Of a stretch of 64,000 bases of DNA, positions 55,225 to 64,000 are shown piece by piece. The first letter of the stretch is position 1, and each line of letters opens with the position of its first letter. This stretch comes from Zoogloeaceae bacterium (GTDB taxonomy: Bacteria > Pseudomonadota > Gammaproteobacteria > Burkholderiales > Rhodocyclaceae). The translations under genes and the position numbers were made by a program. The notes beneath the pieces are model-generated. The model was not told where the DNA came from. It was given only the letters and a program-made list of their open reading frames with translations, and made no database searches. The stretch lies in assembly GCA_031256795.1 (NCBI GenBank), contig JAIRPW010000032.1, positions 1 through 64,000 of the forward strand, read 5' to 3'.

Positions 55225-56059
55225 CAACGGCATGACGGCGGGGCATTTGCGCGTGCGCGCCAGCTGGCGGAATGGCATGGCGCAAATCGAGTCTGTCCTT
55301 CTGAAGCGCCCGCCAATTGCGCGCTTGTTAACGGGCTTATCCGCCGCGGAAGCAACAAAGCGTATTTCAATGTTTTATAGCCTTTGCCGCCACGCGCAAA
55401 CACGAGCGGCAAAACGCGCGCTAGCCGCCGCGCGCGGAGAAAAAAGGCGTGCCTATTCAGAAATGGCAGACGCCGCGCTTTGGCGTGAAATGCTGCACGA
55501 GCAGCTCTGGCGTTTGTGTCTGGACTGGCCGCGCGCGCTGGGTTGTCCTCCGGAAACACAAGCGGCGGCACGGCAAGCCTTCGCGCTCTGGCGGCGTCAG
55601 CAAAAGCGAGCGTTTTTTGCGCGCCGCTCGGCGGCGCTTCTGAAATTTCTGGAGAGCTGCCTTTCGGAAAACACGCTCCCCTCGCAAATTCCAAATGCTT
55701 TACGGAAAGCGGCGGACGACGCGCTGGCCGGATGGCGGGAAAAGCACCCTTATCCAGAAACCTTCTCGTCTGATCCGGCTGAAGAGGGAGTAGGCGAAGC
55801 GCATGTATATGGCGCACGCGGCTGGCTAACGCATTGGGTGCGCCTGGACGCGGCAGGCAACGTCGCGGAATACCGCGTCATCGCGCCAACAGATCGAAAG
55901 TTTGCGGACTCCGACGCGCTAACCGCGCTTTTACGCACGGGCGCGTCTTATGGGGAAACAGAGGCAAAACTGCTGCTGGAGCAGGCGGTTTTGACCCTGG
56001 ATCCCTGCGTCCCCTACACCCTGGAATGGACAAAGAAAAAGGAAGAGACAAGTGCATGA
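55217..56059 (+). CDS. HupK/HoxV-like hydrogenase maturation scaffold
   Basis: A 280-aa protein resembling HupK/HoxV, distant relatives of the hydrogenase large subunit thought to act as scaffold for the Fe(CN)2CO unit. The C-terminal block GWLTHWVRLDAAGNVAEYRV, then a LLEQAVLTLDPCVPY segment (C264) mirrors the DPCxxC end of real large subunits with only one cysteine left. ATG 55217 has a strong AGGAGG site and overlaps the end of the HybE-like gene. Co-translated with hypA. Confidence 0.8.
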   Translation: MPDNGMTAGHLRVRASWRNGMAQIESVLLKRPPIARLLTGLSAAEATKRISMFYSLCRHAQTRAAKRALAAARGEKRRAYSEMADAALWREMLHEQLWRLCLDWPRALGCPPETQAAARQAFALWRRQQKRAFFARRSAALLKFLESCLSENTLPSQIPNALRKAADDALAGWREKHPYPETFSSDPAEEGVGEAHVYGARGWLTHWVRLDAAGNVAEYRVIAPTDRKFADSDALTALLRTGASYGETEAKLLLEQAVLTLDPCVPYTLEWTKKKEETSA

Positions 56060-56393
56060 GATGGCGCTGGCGGAAGAAATTTTGCAACTGGTGCAATCCA
56101 CCGCGCGACGCGAGGGCGCGCGCGAAGTCAAGGCAATTACACTAGAGATTGGCGCGCTGGCCGCTCTGGAAGTGGAAGCGTTGCGCTTTTGCTTTTCATC
56201 GGCGGCGCGCAATTCCTGCGCGGAAAACGCCGCCCTGGACATTCGAGAAATTCCCGGAGAGGCATGGTGTCTACCCTGCGCCGCGCGAGTTCCCCTCCCT
56301 TCCTTATCCGCCCCTTGTCCGCGATGCGGCAGTTATCAACTGCAAGCGGTTGCAGGCACGGAAATGCGCGTCAAGGAAATTGAGATCGTCTGA
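56052..56393 (+). CDS. hypA: Hydrogenase nickel insertion protein HypA
   Basis: A 113-aa nickel chaperone for [NiFe]-hydrogenase. The GTG start gives MHEMALAEEILQLVQ with His2 as nickel ligand. The zinc site is formed by WCLPC and PCPRCGS. It overlaps the hupK-like gene by 8 nt. hypB, hypC, hypD, hypE and hypF, which normally follow, are not present in the window. Confidence 0.93.
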   Translation: MHEMALAEEILQLVQSTARREGAREVKAITLEIGALAALEVEALRFCFSSAARNSCAENAALDIREIPGEAWCLPCAARVPLPSLSAPCPRCGSYQLQAVAGTEMRVKEIEIV

Positions 56394-56433
56394 CCGGCTG
56401 CAAACCAATAAAATTGGCGTACCCCGAACCATA

Positions 56434-56445
56434 GAGAGCGCTCTC
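56434..56445 (+). terminator. Palindrome GAGAGCGCTCTC after hypA
   Basis: Perfect 12-bp palindrome followed by CTTTTCC, 40 bp after the hypA stop. It is too short a loop for a classic hairpin, so it may be a weak terminator or a protein site. Confidence 0.3.
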
Positions 56446-56505
56446 CTTTTCCCCTAAAAAGCGGCCCCAAAACGACGGAATTCAAACCGGATACCCCGCG
56501 CTCTA

Positions 56506-56928
56506 TCACAGATGCAAAAGCGCGGCACGGATAGCCGCCATCAGCTCCTTAACGTAACGGTTATAGTACGGGTGAATTTTTGGCTCATCCTTCCAGTCCG
56601 AATAATTCATGTTGATACTGTTTTGATACGTAATGGAATAGCGGTTTTCCGCGCAAACAATTTCCACCGCAATCGTATGCTTGCCGTTTCTCCAACTCAA
56701 AGACGCATTCAACGCGTTGTTCGCTGTCGGCGTCACAATCCAGTTCTTTTCCTTCGCCGCGCGGCTAATCGTTTGCTTGAGTTCTTCCGCAGACATCGTT
56801 TTGCCGCTCGCCGTAATCGCTGGCTCGTCAATTGCGTTGAATACTGGCTCAGAAGCGCGCCCCCAAACCGTTCCAGACGCCGTGAAAGCGCGGGAACCCG
56901 CACTCCGCCGAGACGCGCAATGGCGCAT
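56506..56928 (-). CDS. Uncharacterised small protein, possibly 5'-degenerate
   Basis: From ATG 56928 the frame gives 140 residues. Residues about 25-140 look like a folded domain (EPVFNAIDEPAITASGKTMS, then ALNASLSWRNGKHTIAVEIV) with a conserved-looking C-terminus, of the sort seen in small exported or lipidated proteins. The first 25 residues are basic and Ser-rich, not a signal peptide, so the true start may have been lost or lie in a shifted frame. Upstream it collides with the start of the divergent yaaH-type gene. No family assigned. Confidence 0.5.
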   Translation of the reverse strand: MRHCASRRSAGSRAFTASGTVWGRASEPVFNAIDEPAITASGKTMSAEELKQTISRAAKEKNWIVTPTANNALNASLSWRNGKHTIAVEIVCAENRYSITYQNSINMNYSDWKDEPKIHPYYNRYVKELMAAIRAALLHL

Positions 56929-57076
56929 CCGTATATCTATTGTCGTATGGAACGCACGTGTAGACAAGCAGAGAGGGCTTCTATATATTGCTTTCACGCG
57001 GCGTCGAAGACTTGGAAATTTCACATCGCGCGCCTCGGTTTCAGCACACTTTATTACAAATTCAAAGGAGACATCC

Positions 57077-57694
57077 ATGACGCAGCTTGTGCAACATGAA
57101 ACAAAAATCGTTCACGCCGACGCGACCGCGCTGGGCGTATTCGGCCTGTCGCTGATTACTTTTGTGGCTTCCAGCAGCAAAATGGGCTGGACTTCCGGCT
57201 CGGTCTATTTGATGCCCTGGGCATTGTTTCTGGGTTCTGTCGCCCAAATCTGGGCGGCCGGCATTGACTTTAAAAGAAACAATTTCTTCGGCGCGATCGT
57301 CCTGGGCGCTTTCGGGCTTTTTTGGGTCGCGGTCATGATGCACTGGGCGATCGCCAACGGCTGGTTCGGCGCGCAGCCGGAAAACGCCGACCCGCGCCAA
57401 TTCGCCTACGCCTGCTTCGGCTACTTGATTTTCTGTGTTTTTATCACCGTCGCGGCTTTTGAAGCCAACAAGGTGTTTGCCGCGATCATGATATTGATTT
57501 TAGTGCTTTTGGGATCGCTCGGACTGCAAACGCTGGGAATCAATCCCAGTCTGTTTGGCCCTTTGGCCGCCTGGTCTGAATTACTCATTTCCCTGCTTGG
57601 CTTCTACGCGGCGGGCGCGATTTTCCTGAACGGCTTTTTTGGCCGTCCCGTGCTTTCGCTCGGCAAGCCCATGGGCTGGATCAAAAAAGGCTAG
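57077..57694 (+). CDS. GPR1/FUN34/YaaH (SatP) family acetate/succinate transporter
   Basis: A 205-aa inner-membrane protein with six hydrophobic segments. Family stretches are ADATALGVFGLSLITFV near the N-terminus and the region NFFGAIVLGAFGLFWVAVMM. Members take up acetate and succinate with protons. AAAGGAG lies 7 nt before ATG 57077. A strong terminator follows. The N-terminal NPAPLGL motif of typical members is altered here. Confidence 0.9.
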   Translation: MTQLVQHETKIVHADATALGVFGLSLITFVASSSKMGWTSGSVYLMPWALFLGSVAQIWAAGIDFKRNNFFGAIVLGAFGLFWVAVMMHWAIANGWFGAQPENADPRQFAYACFGYLIFCVFITVAAFEANKVFAAIMILILVLLGSLGLQTLGINPSLFGPLAAWSELLISLLGFYAAGAIFLNGFFGRPVLSLGKPMGWIKKG

Positions 57695-57720
57695 TTCTTC
57701 GCGCTTTACGCGGATACGCA

Positions 57721-57753
57721 AAAGCCGGAGCGCTCAAAGCTCCGGCTTTTTTT
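57721..57753 (+). terminator. Terminator after the SatP-type gene, possibly bidirectional
   Basis: AAAGCCGGAGC-GCTCAAA-GCTCCGGCTTT followed by TTTT; 11-bp perfect stem. It may also serve the convergent chpA-type gene, whose stop is 60 bp away. Confidence 0.93.
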
Positions 57754-57812
57754 ACAGCTTTTAGATAAAAACAGAAAATAACGCGACAAAACTTTATAAC
57801 CCGCGCGGCGTG

Positions 57813-60800
57813 TCAATGCGTGTGCTTTTCCAGAATCCCCAGCAACTCTTCTTCATTGTACGGCTTGCCCAAATAGTAATTCGCGCCAATTTCCATCGCC
57901 AGCGAGCGATGCTTGTCCGCCGTGCGCGAAGTAATCATAACCAGCGGCACATTGATGAGCCGCTCGTCCGCGCGGATATTGCGCGCCAAATCAAACCCGT
58001 CCATGCGCGGCATCTCAATATCCGACAGGATTACATCTGGAACAACTTCCAGCAATTGCTCCATCGCGTCCACGCCATCCTTGGCCAGCACGACCTGATA
58101 CCCTTCGCGCGTCAGCAGTTTGCTCGTAATCTTGCGCACCGTCAGAGAATCGTCCACCACCATGACCGTCGGACGCCGCGCCGCCTCCACAACCGGTTTC
58201 TCTGCCTGCGTTTCTGTTTCTGTCCGTTCCACGACAGCGCGCCGCCCCAGAAGCGCCGTCATGCGCGTCGCCAACGCGACCGGATTCAAAATCAGAACAA
58301 TTTTCCCATCCCCCAGCACCGTCGCGCCCGCAATTCCCACCACCCGCGCCATCTGCTGACCGACATTCTTCACTACCACTTCCTGATTGCCATGAATTTC
58401 ATCAATCAGCACCGCCACCCGCTGGGTACCCGAACGCAGCAGCATCACCCAATACAAACGCCGCTCTTCCACCACGCTGTTCTCGTCGCCAAAAAGGCGC
58501 GGCAGATAATAGAACGGGTAACGATTCCCGTGCCACATCACCTCGCCCTTTTCCCGCATATCGGCAATACGCGACTCCTGAAGTTCCAGTACCTGCTCCA
58601 CCATCACAGACGGTATCGCCAGCAATTTTCCGCCGGCATTGATCAGCACAACATGCGTCACCGCCAAAGTAAGCGGCAAATATAAGCGGAAAGCCGCGCC
58701 TTTTCCCGGTTCGTTCAGAATTTCAATCCGACCGCCCAGCGCGGTAATTTCGGTCTTGACTACGTCCATGCCCACGCCGCGCCCCGCCACGCGGGAAACA
58801 TTGGACGCGGTGGAAAAGCCCGACGCGAAAATAAAGTTGAGCAAATCCTGATCGCTCACTTCCTGCCCAGACAAAATTAACCCGCTGCTTTCCGCCTTGC
58901 CGCGAATTTTCGCAATATCCAACCCGCTGCCATCATCCGCCAGAGTCAGGATAATTTCGTTGCCTTCCTGTGTCAGCGTCAGGCGGATTTCCCCGACCTC
59001 CGGCTTGCCGGCTTTTAAGCGATCCTCGCGCGCCTCAACTCCATGCGCAATTGAATTGCGCAGCATATGCTCCAGCGGAGAAAGAATTTTCTCCAGCACA
59101 GAGCGGTCCATTTCAACCTGCCCGCCGTAAATATCCAAATTGACGCGCTTGCCCAGCTCGCGGGAAGTCTGCCGCACCAGACGATACAGCCGTTCATTCT
59201 GGCTATAGAACGGAACCATGCGCACGCCCATTAACGACTGCTGAAGACTGCGATTCAAGCGCGACTGCGCCGCAATGGCCGCATCCGCGTCATCCAAACT
59301 CTTCAGCAGATTCTGCTGCACAGTCGCCACGTCATTCACCGACTCCGCCATCATTCGCGTCAGTTCCTGGAAGCGCGTAAAGCGATCCAGTTCCAGCGGA
59401 TCAAAATCCGCTTTGGCGTCCGTGCCGGTATGCGCTTGAATCTGCGTTTCCGCCTGAATTTCAATTTCCCGCAGCTGCCGCCGCAAACGAATGACATTCT
59501 CCGTCAACTCGACAAGCGACCCTTTCAATTCGCGCATCTCCCCCTCAATCCGCGCGCGCGCAATCGAAAGTTCCCCCGCCTCATTCACCAGCTGGTCCAC
59601 AAGGTCAGCGCGCACCCGCAATTGCGCCGCGCCTTCCGCCTCCGGAGACACGCCATGCGCCGCAACGGGCGTTGTTACAGGCGTTCCCGCTTCAGCCGCT
59701 ATCCCCGGCACAGAAACAACCTGTGCCGCGGGACGATCTTCCGTCTTTTCTGGAGGATCGGGAACGACCGGAGTAACCGTTTTGGCATACGCGCCATAGT
59801 CCCCCGCCCGGTAACGTTCCACAATCTCGCTCAAGGTATCGCAAACCGCAGCAATCTCATCCAGGTCCGCATCACTGGCTGAGCTTGACTGCATCAGATC
59901 GCTCACCCGCGTTTCCGTCACGTGCGTCAACTCGCCCAGGTTCATTGCGCCCGCCATACGCGCGCTGCCCTTGAAGGTATGCAGCAGCCGCGCCAGGGCG
60001 CGCGGCGCGGCGTCATCTCTCGGAGCCTGCCGCCAGATCGAAATTTCCCTCTGAAACCCATCCAGCAAATCCACCGCTTCTTCCAGGAAAATTGGCAATA
60101 ACTGCTCGTCCAACTCGTCCCGCAACAAAGGCGGTTCTTCTACCATCCCGTCTGACGCAGACGCTTTTACGGCGTCAGGAACTGCGGACAACGCCTCCGT
60201 CGGCTTTTCCGAACTATTCGCCTCGGACACAGGCGGGATTTCCCGTGTTTCGCTCCCTTCTTCCAAAGCGACGGGAAGCGCCGCCCGCTCCGCAAAAGGC
60301 GCTTCCTTCGGCGCAAAACTTGGCGTTCCCGGCAAAACGGGAATCGAATAATCTCCCGCCCGGTAACGATCCACTGTCTGCGCCAACGAATCAAAGGCTA
60401 TTTCCAGCTCATCCAGCGCCGCATCGTCCACAGAACCCGAATCCTTGAGCGCGATCAGCCTGCTTTCCAGAATGTGCGTAATCTCGCCCAGATTCATCGC
60501 CCCGGCCATGCGCGCGCCGCCTTTGAAGGTGTGCAGCAAACGCGCCAGCGCTGCAGGCGCGGCTTCATCCTGACGCAAGGATCGCCAGGTTGATATTTGC
60601 GCATAGAGGTTGGAAAGAATATCTGCCGCTTCCTCTAAAAAGACGCCGAGCAGATCCGGGTCTTCCATCGCGTCCGTCAACGCGGCTACGGCAGGAGCGA
60701 TTTCTCCCGAAACCAAAGGCGCCGCAGTCTGCGCCGCTTCTGCCGCAGGCGCAGATTCCTTCGCGGGATACAGCGCGCCCAGCGCCTCTACCAGCGCGGG

Positions 60801-63800
60801 TTGTTCCTCCGGAAGTTTGCCGCCGCGTACCTGCGCGAACATCGCCTCCGCCATCGCAATGGCCTGACGAATGACTTCCTGCCCTTCCAGTGACGCCCTG
60901 CGTTCAGATTCATTCCGGCGCAAAAGCGCCAACTCCAACTCATGCGCCAATACATTCAAGGAATGAATTCCCACCGTCCCGGAAATGCCCGCGAGCGTGT
61001 GCGCGGCGCGCCCAGCCGCGTAAGGCGTCTCCATATCCGGCGCATCCACAAACATTTCCAGAAAACTCTGTAGCGACTTGAGGTGCGTTTCCGCTTCCTC
61101 ACAAAAAATATCATAAAGCCCCTGCGAAATGGAAAGCCCCTCGATGGGCGAGAGGCTTTCCGCTTCGGACTCCACCTCCACCTCAACCTCTGGATCGGGA
61201 GACTCTGACGCCGCTTCTTCAGGAGCAGACTCTTCCAACTCCTCCGGCGACAGCTCGCCTTCCAGCGGCGGCGCGCTGATTTCCTCCTCTGCGGGCAGAA
61301 CCATCTCCAGCGCGTCCGGAACCGCCTTGATTTCCTCCGCGATCACCTGCTCCAGCATCGCTGTTTCTTGCGCAGTTTCCACTTCCGCAAAATTGATTTC
61401 TTCCAACTGTATAGGCGGCGATTCTGCCGATGGCGTCAAATCCTTTTCTTCCGGCAAATTCTCCGGAATTTCCTCCGCCGCAAAACCGACCGAACTCGCC
61501 TCTTCCCGACTCTCTGTCGCCGCGACGGGCGTCGCTTCCGACATGCTTTTCAGCGCGGCGGAAGCCGCCGACATGGCGGCGCTCCCTTTTGCCGCAGACG
61601 CGCCACCCGCGCTTGACGCTCCTCCCGCCGCCGCAGGCGGCGGCCCGCCGCCCTCACCACGCAACGCCTCGGCCTGAGCAATCAGCGGCGCGGCGTCGGG
61701 AATATTTTCATGCGCGCTGTCAGACAATGCCTGTACCCACACCCCGAAAGTCTGATGAGTCAAGCCGATCAGGGCAAGCAATTCCGGGGTAACCAGCATT
61801 TCCTGCCGCAGCCAGAGATTCAGTGTCTGCTCTACCGACCAGGCGGCCTCACCCAAGTCGCGCAAGCCCACCATGCGCCCGCTCCCCTTCAACGTATGCA
61901 CCGAGCGGCGAATCGTCGTCAACGCCTCCGTATCGTGCGGCTGCTGACGCAGCTGCGTATACTGGCTCTGAATGGTATCCAGAACTTCCTTGGCCTCCTC
62001 AAGGAAGATGCTCAGCAGCTCGGCGTCCAATTCCTCTTCCTTGGCTTCTACCAGCTTCATCGTATCTGAAGAAGGCGCGGCTACAGGCTCTTGCACTTCC
62101 TCCAGCGCGGCCAGAGCGTCCGCTACGGTTTCGATCCGCGTGCTTACAAAGTCTTCCGACTCCTCTTCCTCCTCGCTCGCGGAAGAGCGCAAGGCAGTAA
62201 GCGCGGCGCGCGCCTGCAACAGCAAATCTTCATCCGCGACCAGATCGGCGTCCTTTTGCAGATTGTCCAAAAGCATTGCCAATTGTTCGCTCAAAACCTC
62301 GTCATTCGGGTGAACGCGCAACTCCGCAAGCAGGGCGCGCATCTCAATCTTGCGCGTCTCAATCTGCTGCTCAACGCTATCTACCTCCGCACCCTCCTCG
62401 GCGCCCTCCTCGCCCTCCTCCTCCACGGCATTCTGGTGCGCAGAAAGACGACGCAAGAATTCGGGAAAACGAATCTCGCCGCCCGCCAGGGTATCAACAA
62501 AAAAACTCAGCACCGAAATACGACTTGCGATCTTCTCGCACGCCTCTTCATCCGGCATATAGTCTGGACGGGCAAAAGCCAGCGCCTCTTTCTGGCATTC
62601 CTGCGCGTAAGTAACCGCCTCGTTCTGCCCCAAAATTGTCAGCGCGCCCGCCACCTGTGTGAGCGAAGCCTCCAAATCGGCAGCCGCAGGACGCTTTTCT
62701 CGATCACGGAAAAAAGTATCCAGCGCCTGCTCTACTTCCAAAAGATTGTTCTGAATTTCCCGCGCGACCTGCGCTACCAGCATTTTTTCCTGCGCGCGAC
62801 GGGTCAATTCGTCCAACATGGGCGCGACGCCCTCATCCAACGCCCGCCCGGCACGGCAATCCGCCAGACGCTTTACGATCAACGCAACCTGTCCGGCAAA
62901 ACCTTCGCTCACATGCGGCCAGGTCTCCAGCGTCATCTGAAGCAAAATCAGCGCCGTCGCCATTTCCATTAACATCGCGTCCGTCTGCCGCATGGAATCC
63001 TGCTGCAACCACTCGGCAGAAGAAACCAGGGCGTCCGCCATGGTCTTCATGTGCGCATCCACCGCCGCGGCATGACGCGCCACGGCCTTGCTCCGCTCAA
63101 TGAAAATCGGCAGCGCCGCAGCGCTGCCCGCGCAATAGCGACTCCACTGCTCATTCGCGCCAGAAAGCGCGTCTTTCAGCGGACGGACGTCCGCCGTCTG
63201 CGCCGCGAGGTCTTCGTGCGCCGCCGTCTTGGCGTCGGGAATCAATCGCTTCAGCTGATAAACCGACTGAATATCCTTCAAAAGCGGATCGGCTTTTTCC
63301 GGCGTATTGGCGACATAGTAGAGACAATCGCGCAGCAAACGCTCCGCGATACCAGGATTCCCCTGCTGCAAACGGCGAATCTGCTGATCAATCCGCGCGC
63401 AAAGGGAGCGCGCGTCCCCAATCCGGGAGGCGCCATGCAAAAGCGCTGTAACCAAACCCAGCGCCGCCCACCAAAACGAACGCACAGAAGGCGAATTCTG
63501 CGCGGCCTCAATCCGCGCCAGCGCCGTCTTCATTTTGGTCAATCCCTCTCGCGCCGCGCTTTCCTCCTTGGCGCGCAGCCAAATCAAAAGCCCTTTCTGA
63601 TACGCCGCGCGCTCCGCATGCACCAGCTTGCGGCGCAGATCATCAGAAATCTTGGGAGCTACCGCGCGCTTGGGCGGGCGCAAGGACAGGTCCGGGAAAA
63701 AGAGATCCACCGGATTTACCTTCGGTTTGCCCAGCGCGCTCATCGCGCGCTGATACGTCGGCAAAAGGCGCAAGGGCTGATGCGGCTCGCCGATAAGCAA

Positions 63801-64000
63801 ACCATCCAAATAGCGCCGCAACTCACGAATCCCTGACTGCGCCGCTTCAATCGCGCTATCCGGGCTGATCAGCGCGCTACTTTCCACCTGGGCCAGCACA
63901 ACGTCCAGCGCCTCGGAAAGCTGCGTGGCCCCATCCAGGCCAATCATAGTCAGCGCGCCATTGGCTTGCTGCAAATGCGTGCGCGCGAACTTTAAATGCG
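57813..64000 (-). CDS. ChpA/PilL-type hybrid histidine kinase, partial (N-terminus beyond window)
   Basis: At least 2062 residues are visible, in frame up to the window edge (reading HLKFARTHLQQANGALTM before the first possible TTG start). It is the CheA-like kinase of the Pil-Chp twitching pathway. Phosphotransfer segments with His occur as SVHTLKGSGRM (around 61880), RAAHTLAGISG (around 61000), LLHTFKGGARM (around 60530) and LLHTFKGSARM (around 59970); the first visible one at the edge has Gln instead of His. The kinase core follows with N box HMLRNSIAHGVE, G box VAGRGVGMDVVK, a CheW-like domain and a C-terminal receiver with phospho-Asp in ILSDIEMPRMDG. Linkers are Ala/Pro- and Glu-rich. 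The other pil/chp genes should lie to the right. Confidence 0.93.
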   Translation of the reverse strand, partial: HLKFARTHLQQANGALTMIGLDGATQLSEALDVVLAQVESSALISPDSAIEAAQSGIRELRRYLDGLLIGEPHQPLRLLPTYQRAMSALGKPKVNPVDLFFPDLSLRPPKRAVAPKISDDLRRKLVHAERAAYQKGLLIWLRAKEESAAREGLTKMKTALARIEAAQNSPSVRSFWWAALGLVTALLHGASRIGDARSLCARIDQQIRRLQQGNPGIAERLLRDCLYYVANTPEKADPLLKDIQSVYQLKRLIPDAKTAAHEDLAAQTADVRPLKDALSGANEQWSRYCAGSAAALPIFIERSKAVARHAAAVDAHMKTMADALVSSAEWLQQDSMRQTDAMLMEMATALILLQMTLETWPHVSEGFAGQVALIVKRLADCRAGRALDEGVAPMLDELTRRAQEKMLVAQVAREIQNNLLEVEQALDTFFRDREKRPAAADLEASLTQVAGALTILGQNEAVTYAQECQKEALAFARPDYMPDEEACEKIASRISVLSFFVDTLAGGEIRFPEFLRRLSAHQNAVEEEGEEGAEEGAEVDSVEQQIETRKIEMRALLAELRVHPNDEVLSEQLAMLLDNLQKDADLVADEDLLLQARAALTALRSSASEEEEESEDFVSTRIETVADALAALEEVQEPVAAPSSDTMKLVEAKEEELDAELLSIFLEEAKEVLDTIQSQYTQLRQQPHDTEALTTIRRSVHTLKGSGRMVGLRDLGEAAWSVEQTLNLWLRQEMLVTPELLALIGLTHQTFGVWVQALSDSAHENIPDAAPLIAQAEALRGEGGGPPPAAAGGASSAGGASAAKGSAAMSAASAALKSMSEATPVAATESREEASSVGFAAEEIPENLPEEKDLTPSAESPPIQLEEINFAEVETAQETAMLEQVIAEEIKAVPDALEMVLPAEEEISAPPLEGELSPEELEESAPEEAASESPDPEVEVEVESEAESLSPIEGLSISQGLYDIFCEEAETHLKSLQSFLEMFVDAPDMETPYAAGRAAHTLAGISGTVGIHSLNVLAHELELALLRRNESERRASLEGQEVIRQAIAMAEAMFAQVRGGKLPEEQPALVEALGALYPAKESAPAAEAAQTAAPLVSGEIAPAVAALTDAMEDPDLLGVFLEEAADILSNLYAQISTWRSLRQDEAAPAALARLLHTFKGGARMAGAMNLGEITHILESRLIALKDSGSVDDAALDELEIAFDSLAQTVDRYRAGDYSIPVLPGTPSFAPKEAPFAERAALPVALEEGSETREIPPVSEANSSEKPTEALSAVPDAVKASASDGMVEEPPLLRDELDEQLLPIFLEEAVDLLDGFQREISIWRQAPRDDAAPRALARLLHTFKGSARMAGAMNLGELTHVTETRVSDLMQSSSASDADLDEIAAVCDTLSEIVERYRAGDYGAYAKTVTPVVPDPPEKTEDRPAAQVVSVPGIAAEAGTPVTTPVAAHGVSPEAEGAAQLRVRADLVDQLVNEAGELSIARARIEGEMRELKGSLVELTENVIRLRRQLREIEIQAETQIQAHTGTDAKADFDPLELDRFTRFQELTRMMAESVNDVATVQQNLLKSLDDADAAIAAQSRLNRSLQQSLMGVRMVPFYSQNERLYRLVRQTSRELGKRVNLDIYGGQVEMDRSVLEKILSPLEHMLRNSIAHGVEAREDRLKAGKPEVGEIRLTLTQEGNEIILTLADDGSGLDIAKIRGKAESSGLILSGQEVSDQDLLNFIFASGFSTASNVSRVAGRGVGMDVVKTEITALGGRIEILNEPGKGAAFRLYLPLTLAVTHVVLINAGGKLLAIPSVMVEQVLELQESRIADMREKGEVMWHGNRYPFYYLPRLFGDENSVVEERRLYWVMLLRSGTQRVAVLIDEIHGNQEVVVKNVGQQMARVVGIAGATVLGDGKIVLILNPVALATRMTALLGRRAVVERTETETQAEKPVVEAARRPTVMVVDDSLTVRKITSKLLTREGYQVVLAKDGVDAMEQLLEVVPDVILSDIEMPRMDGFDLARNIRADERLINVPLVMITSRTADKHRSLAMEIGANYYLGKPYNEEELLGILEKHTH

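Noticed and set aside
57810-58685. 291-aa His/Arg-rich plus-strand frame, and similar frames up to 63836
   Set aside because: All lie antisense to the ChpA/PilL gene and reflect its Ala/Glu/Asp codons read backwards.
61129-61677. 182-aa Ser-rich plus-strand frame resembling a low-complexity surface protein
   Set aside because: It is the antisense reading of the Glu- and Ala-rich linkers of the ChpA/PilL protein.

Overview
The window is chromosomal DNA of a GC-rich betaproteobacterium, most likely Burkholderiales-like. Supporting signs are an elongation factor P of the Arg32 type, several Bug/TctC periplasmic binding proteins, the rpsP-rimM-trmD-rplS and smpB/ratA/rnfH neighbourhoods, a type A RNase P RNA and a ChpA/PilL-type kinase. 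I recognise no rRNA, tRNA or CRISPR array.

Layout. 1-6178 (minus strand, visibly lower GC): a two-gene putative defence module, a PLD-SNF2 helicase (1152 aa) followed 11 bp later by a large Eco57I-like adenine methyltransferase that leaves the window at its left edge. 6349-8293: divergent serS and efp. 8648-14370: the native rarA gene, cut into a 5' and a 3' piece by a ~4.7 kb low-GC island (about 9347-14004). The island carries the tail of a plasmid-type relaxase and a tightly packed operon of a complete second rarA, a PstI/BsuBI-like methyltransferase and a PstI/BsuBI-like endonuclease. 14401-14797: rnpB. 15174-15563: autotransporter remnant.

15817-33476 (plus strand): a ~17.6 kb head-to-tail gene cluster that looks catabolic. 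It holds an orphan Tat-exported NMT1/SsuA-like binding protein, a GMC oxidoreductase, a PaaK-like ligase, TctB-TctA, four TctC/Bug proteins, a QueG-like Fe-S protein with an unknown 118-aa partner, a four-rhodanese protein fused to an NTF2-like domain, a Cys homologue of GrdB, a crotonase, a TauD-like dioxygenase, a class II aldolase and a DUF411 protein. I read it as uptake of one or more organic acids followed by CoA-linked and oxygenase-linked degradation, perhaps with sulfur transfer; the substrate cannot be named from sequence.

33473-53651: mostly housekeeping genes (trmJ, suhB, glnS, a CnoX-like thioredoxin, a MarR regulator, a lipoprotein, hemE, malonyl-CoA decarboxylase, rsmE, rnfH, ratA, smpB, a TRIC-like channel, argC, a methyltransferase, a pilin-like protein with an internal duplication, an AAA ATPase, a YbiT-type ABC-F protein, rpsP-rimM-trmD-rplS). 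53727-56393: an isolated piece of a hydrogenase maturation operon (hoxQ/hupH, hoxT/hybE, hoxV/hupK, hypA) without structural genes. 57077-64000: an acetate-type transporter and a very large ChpA/PilL hybrid kinase that runs off the right edge.

The most interesting locus is the rarA island. A restriction-modification operon has replaced the middle of the chromosomal rarA and brings its own rarA as first gene. The reading frame of the broken native rarA ends inside the start of the incoming copy, so the whole set (native stub, rarA, M, R) forms one chain of overlapping or abutting genes.
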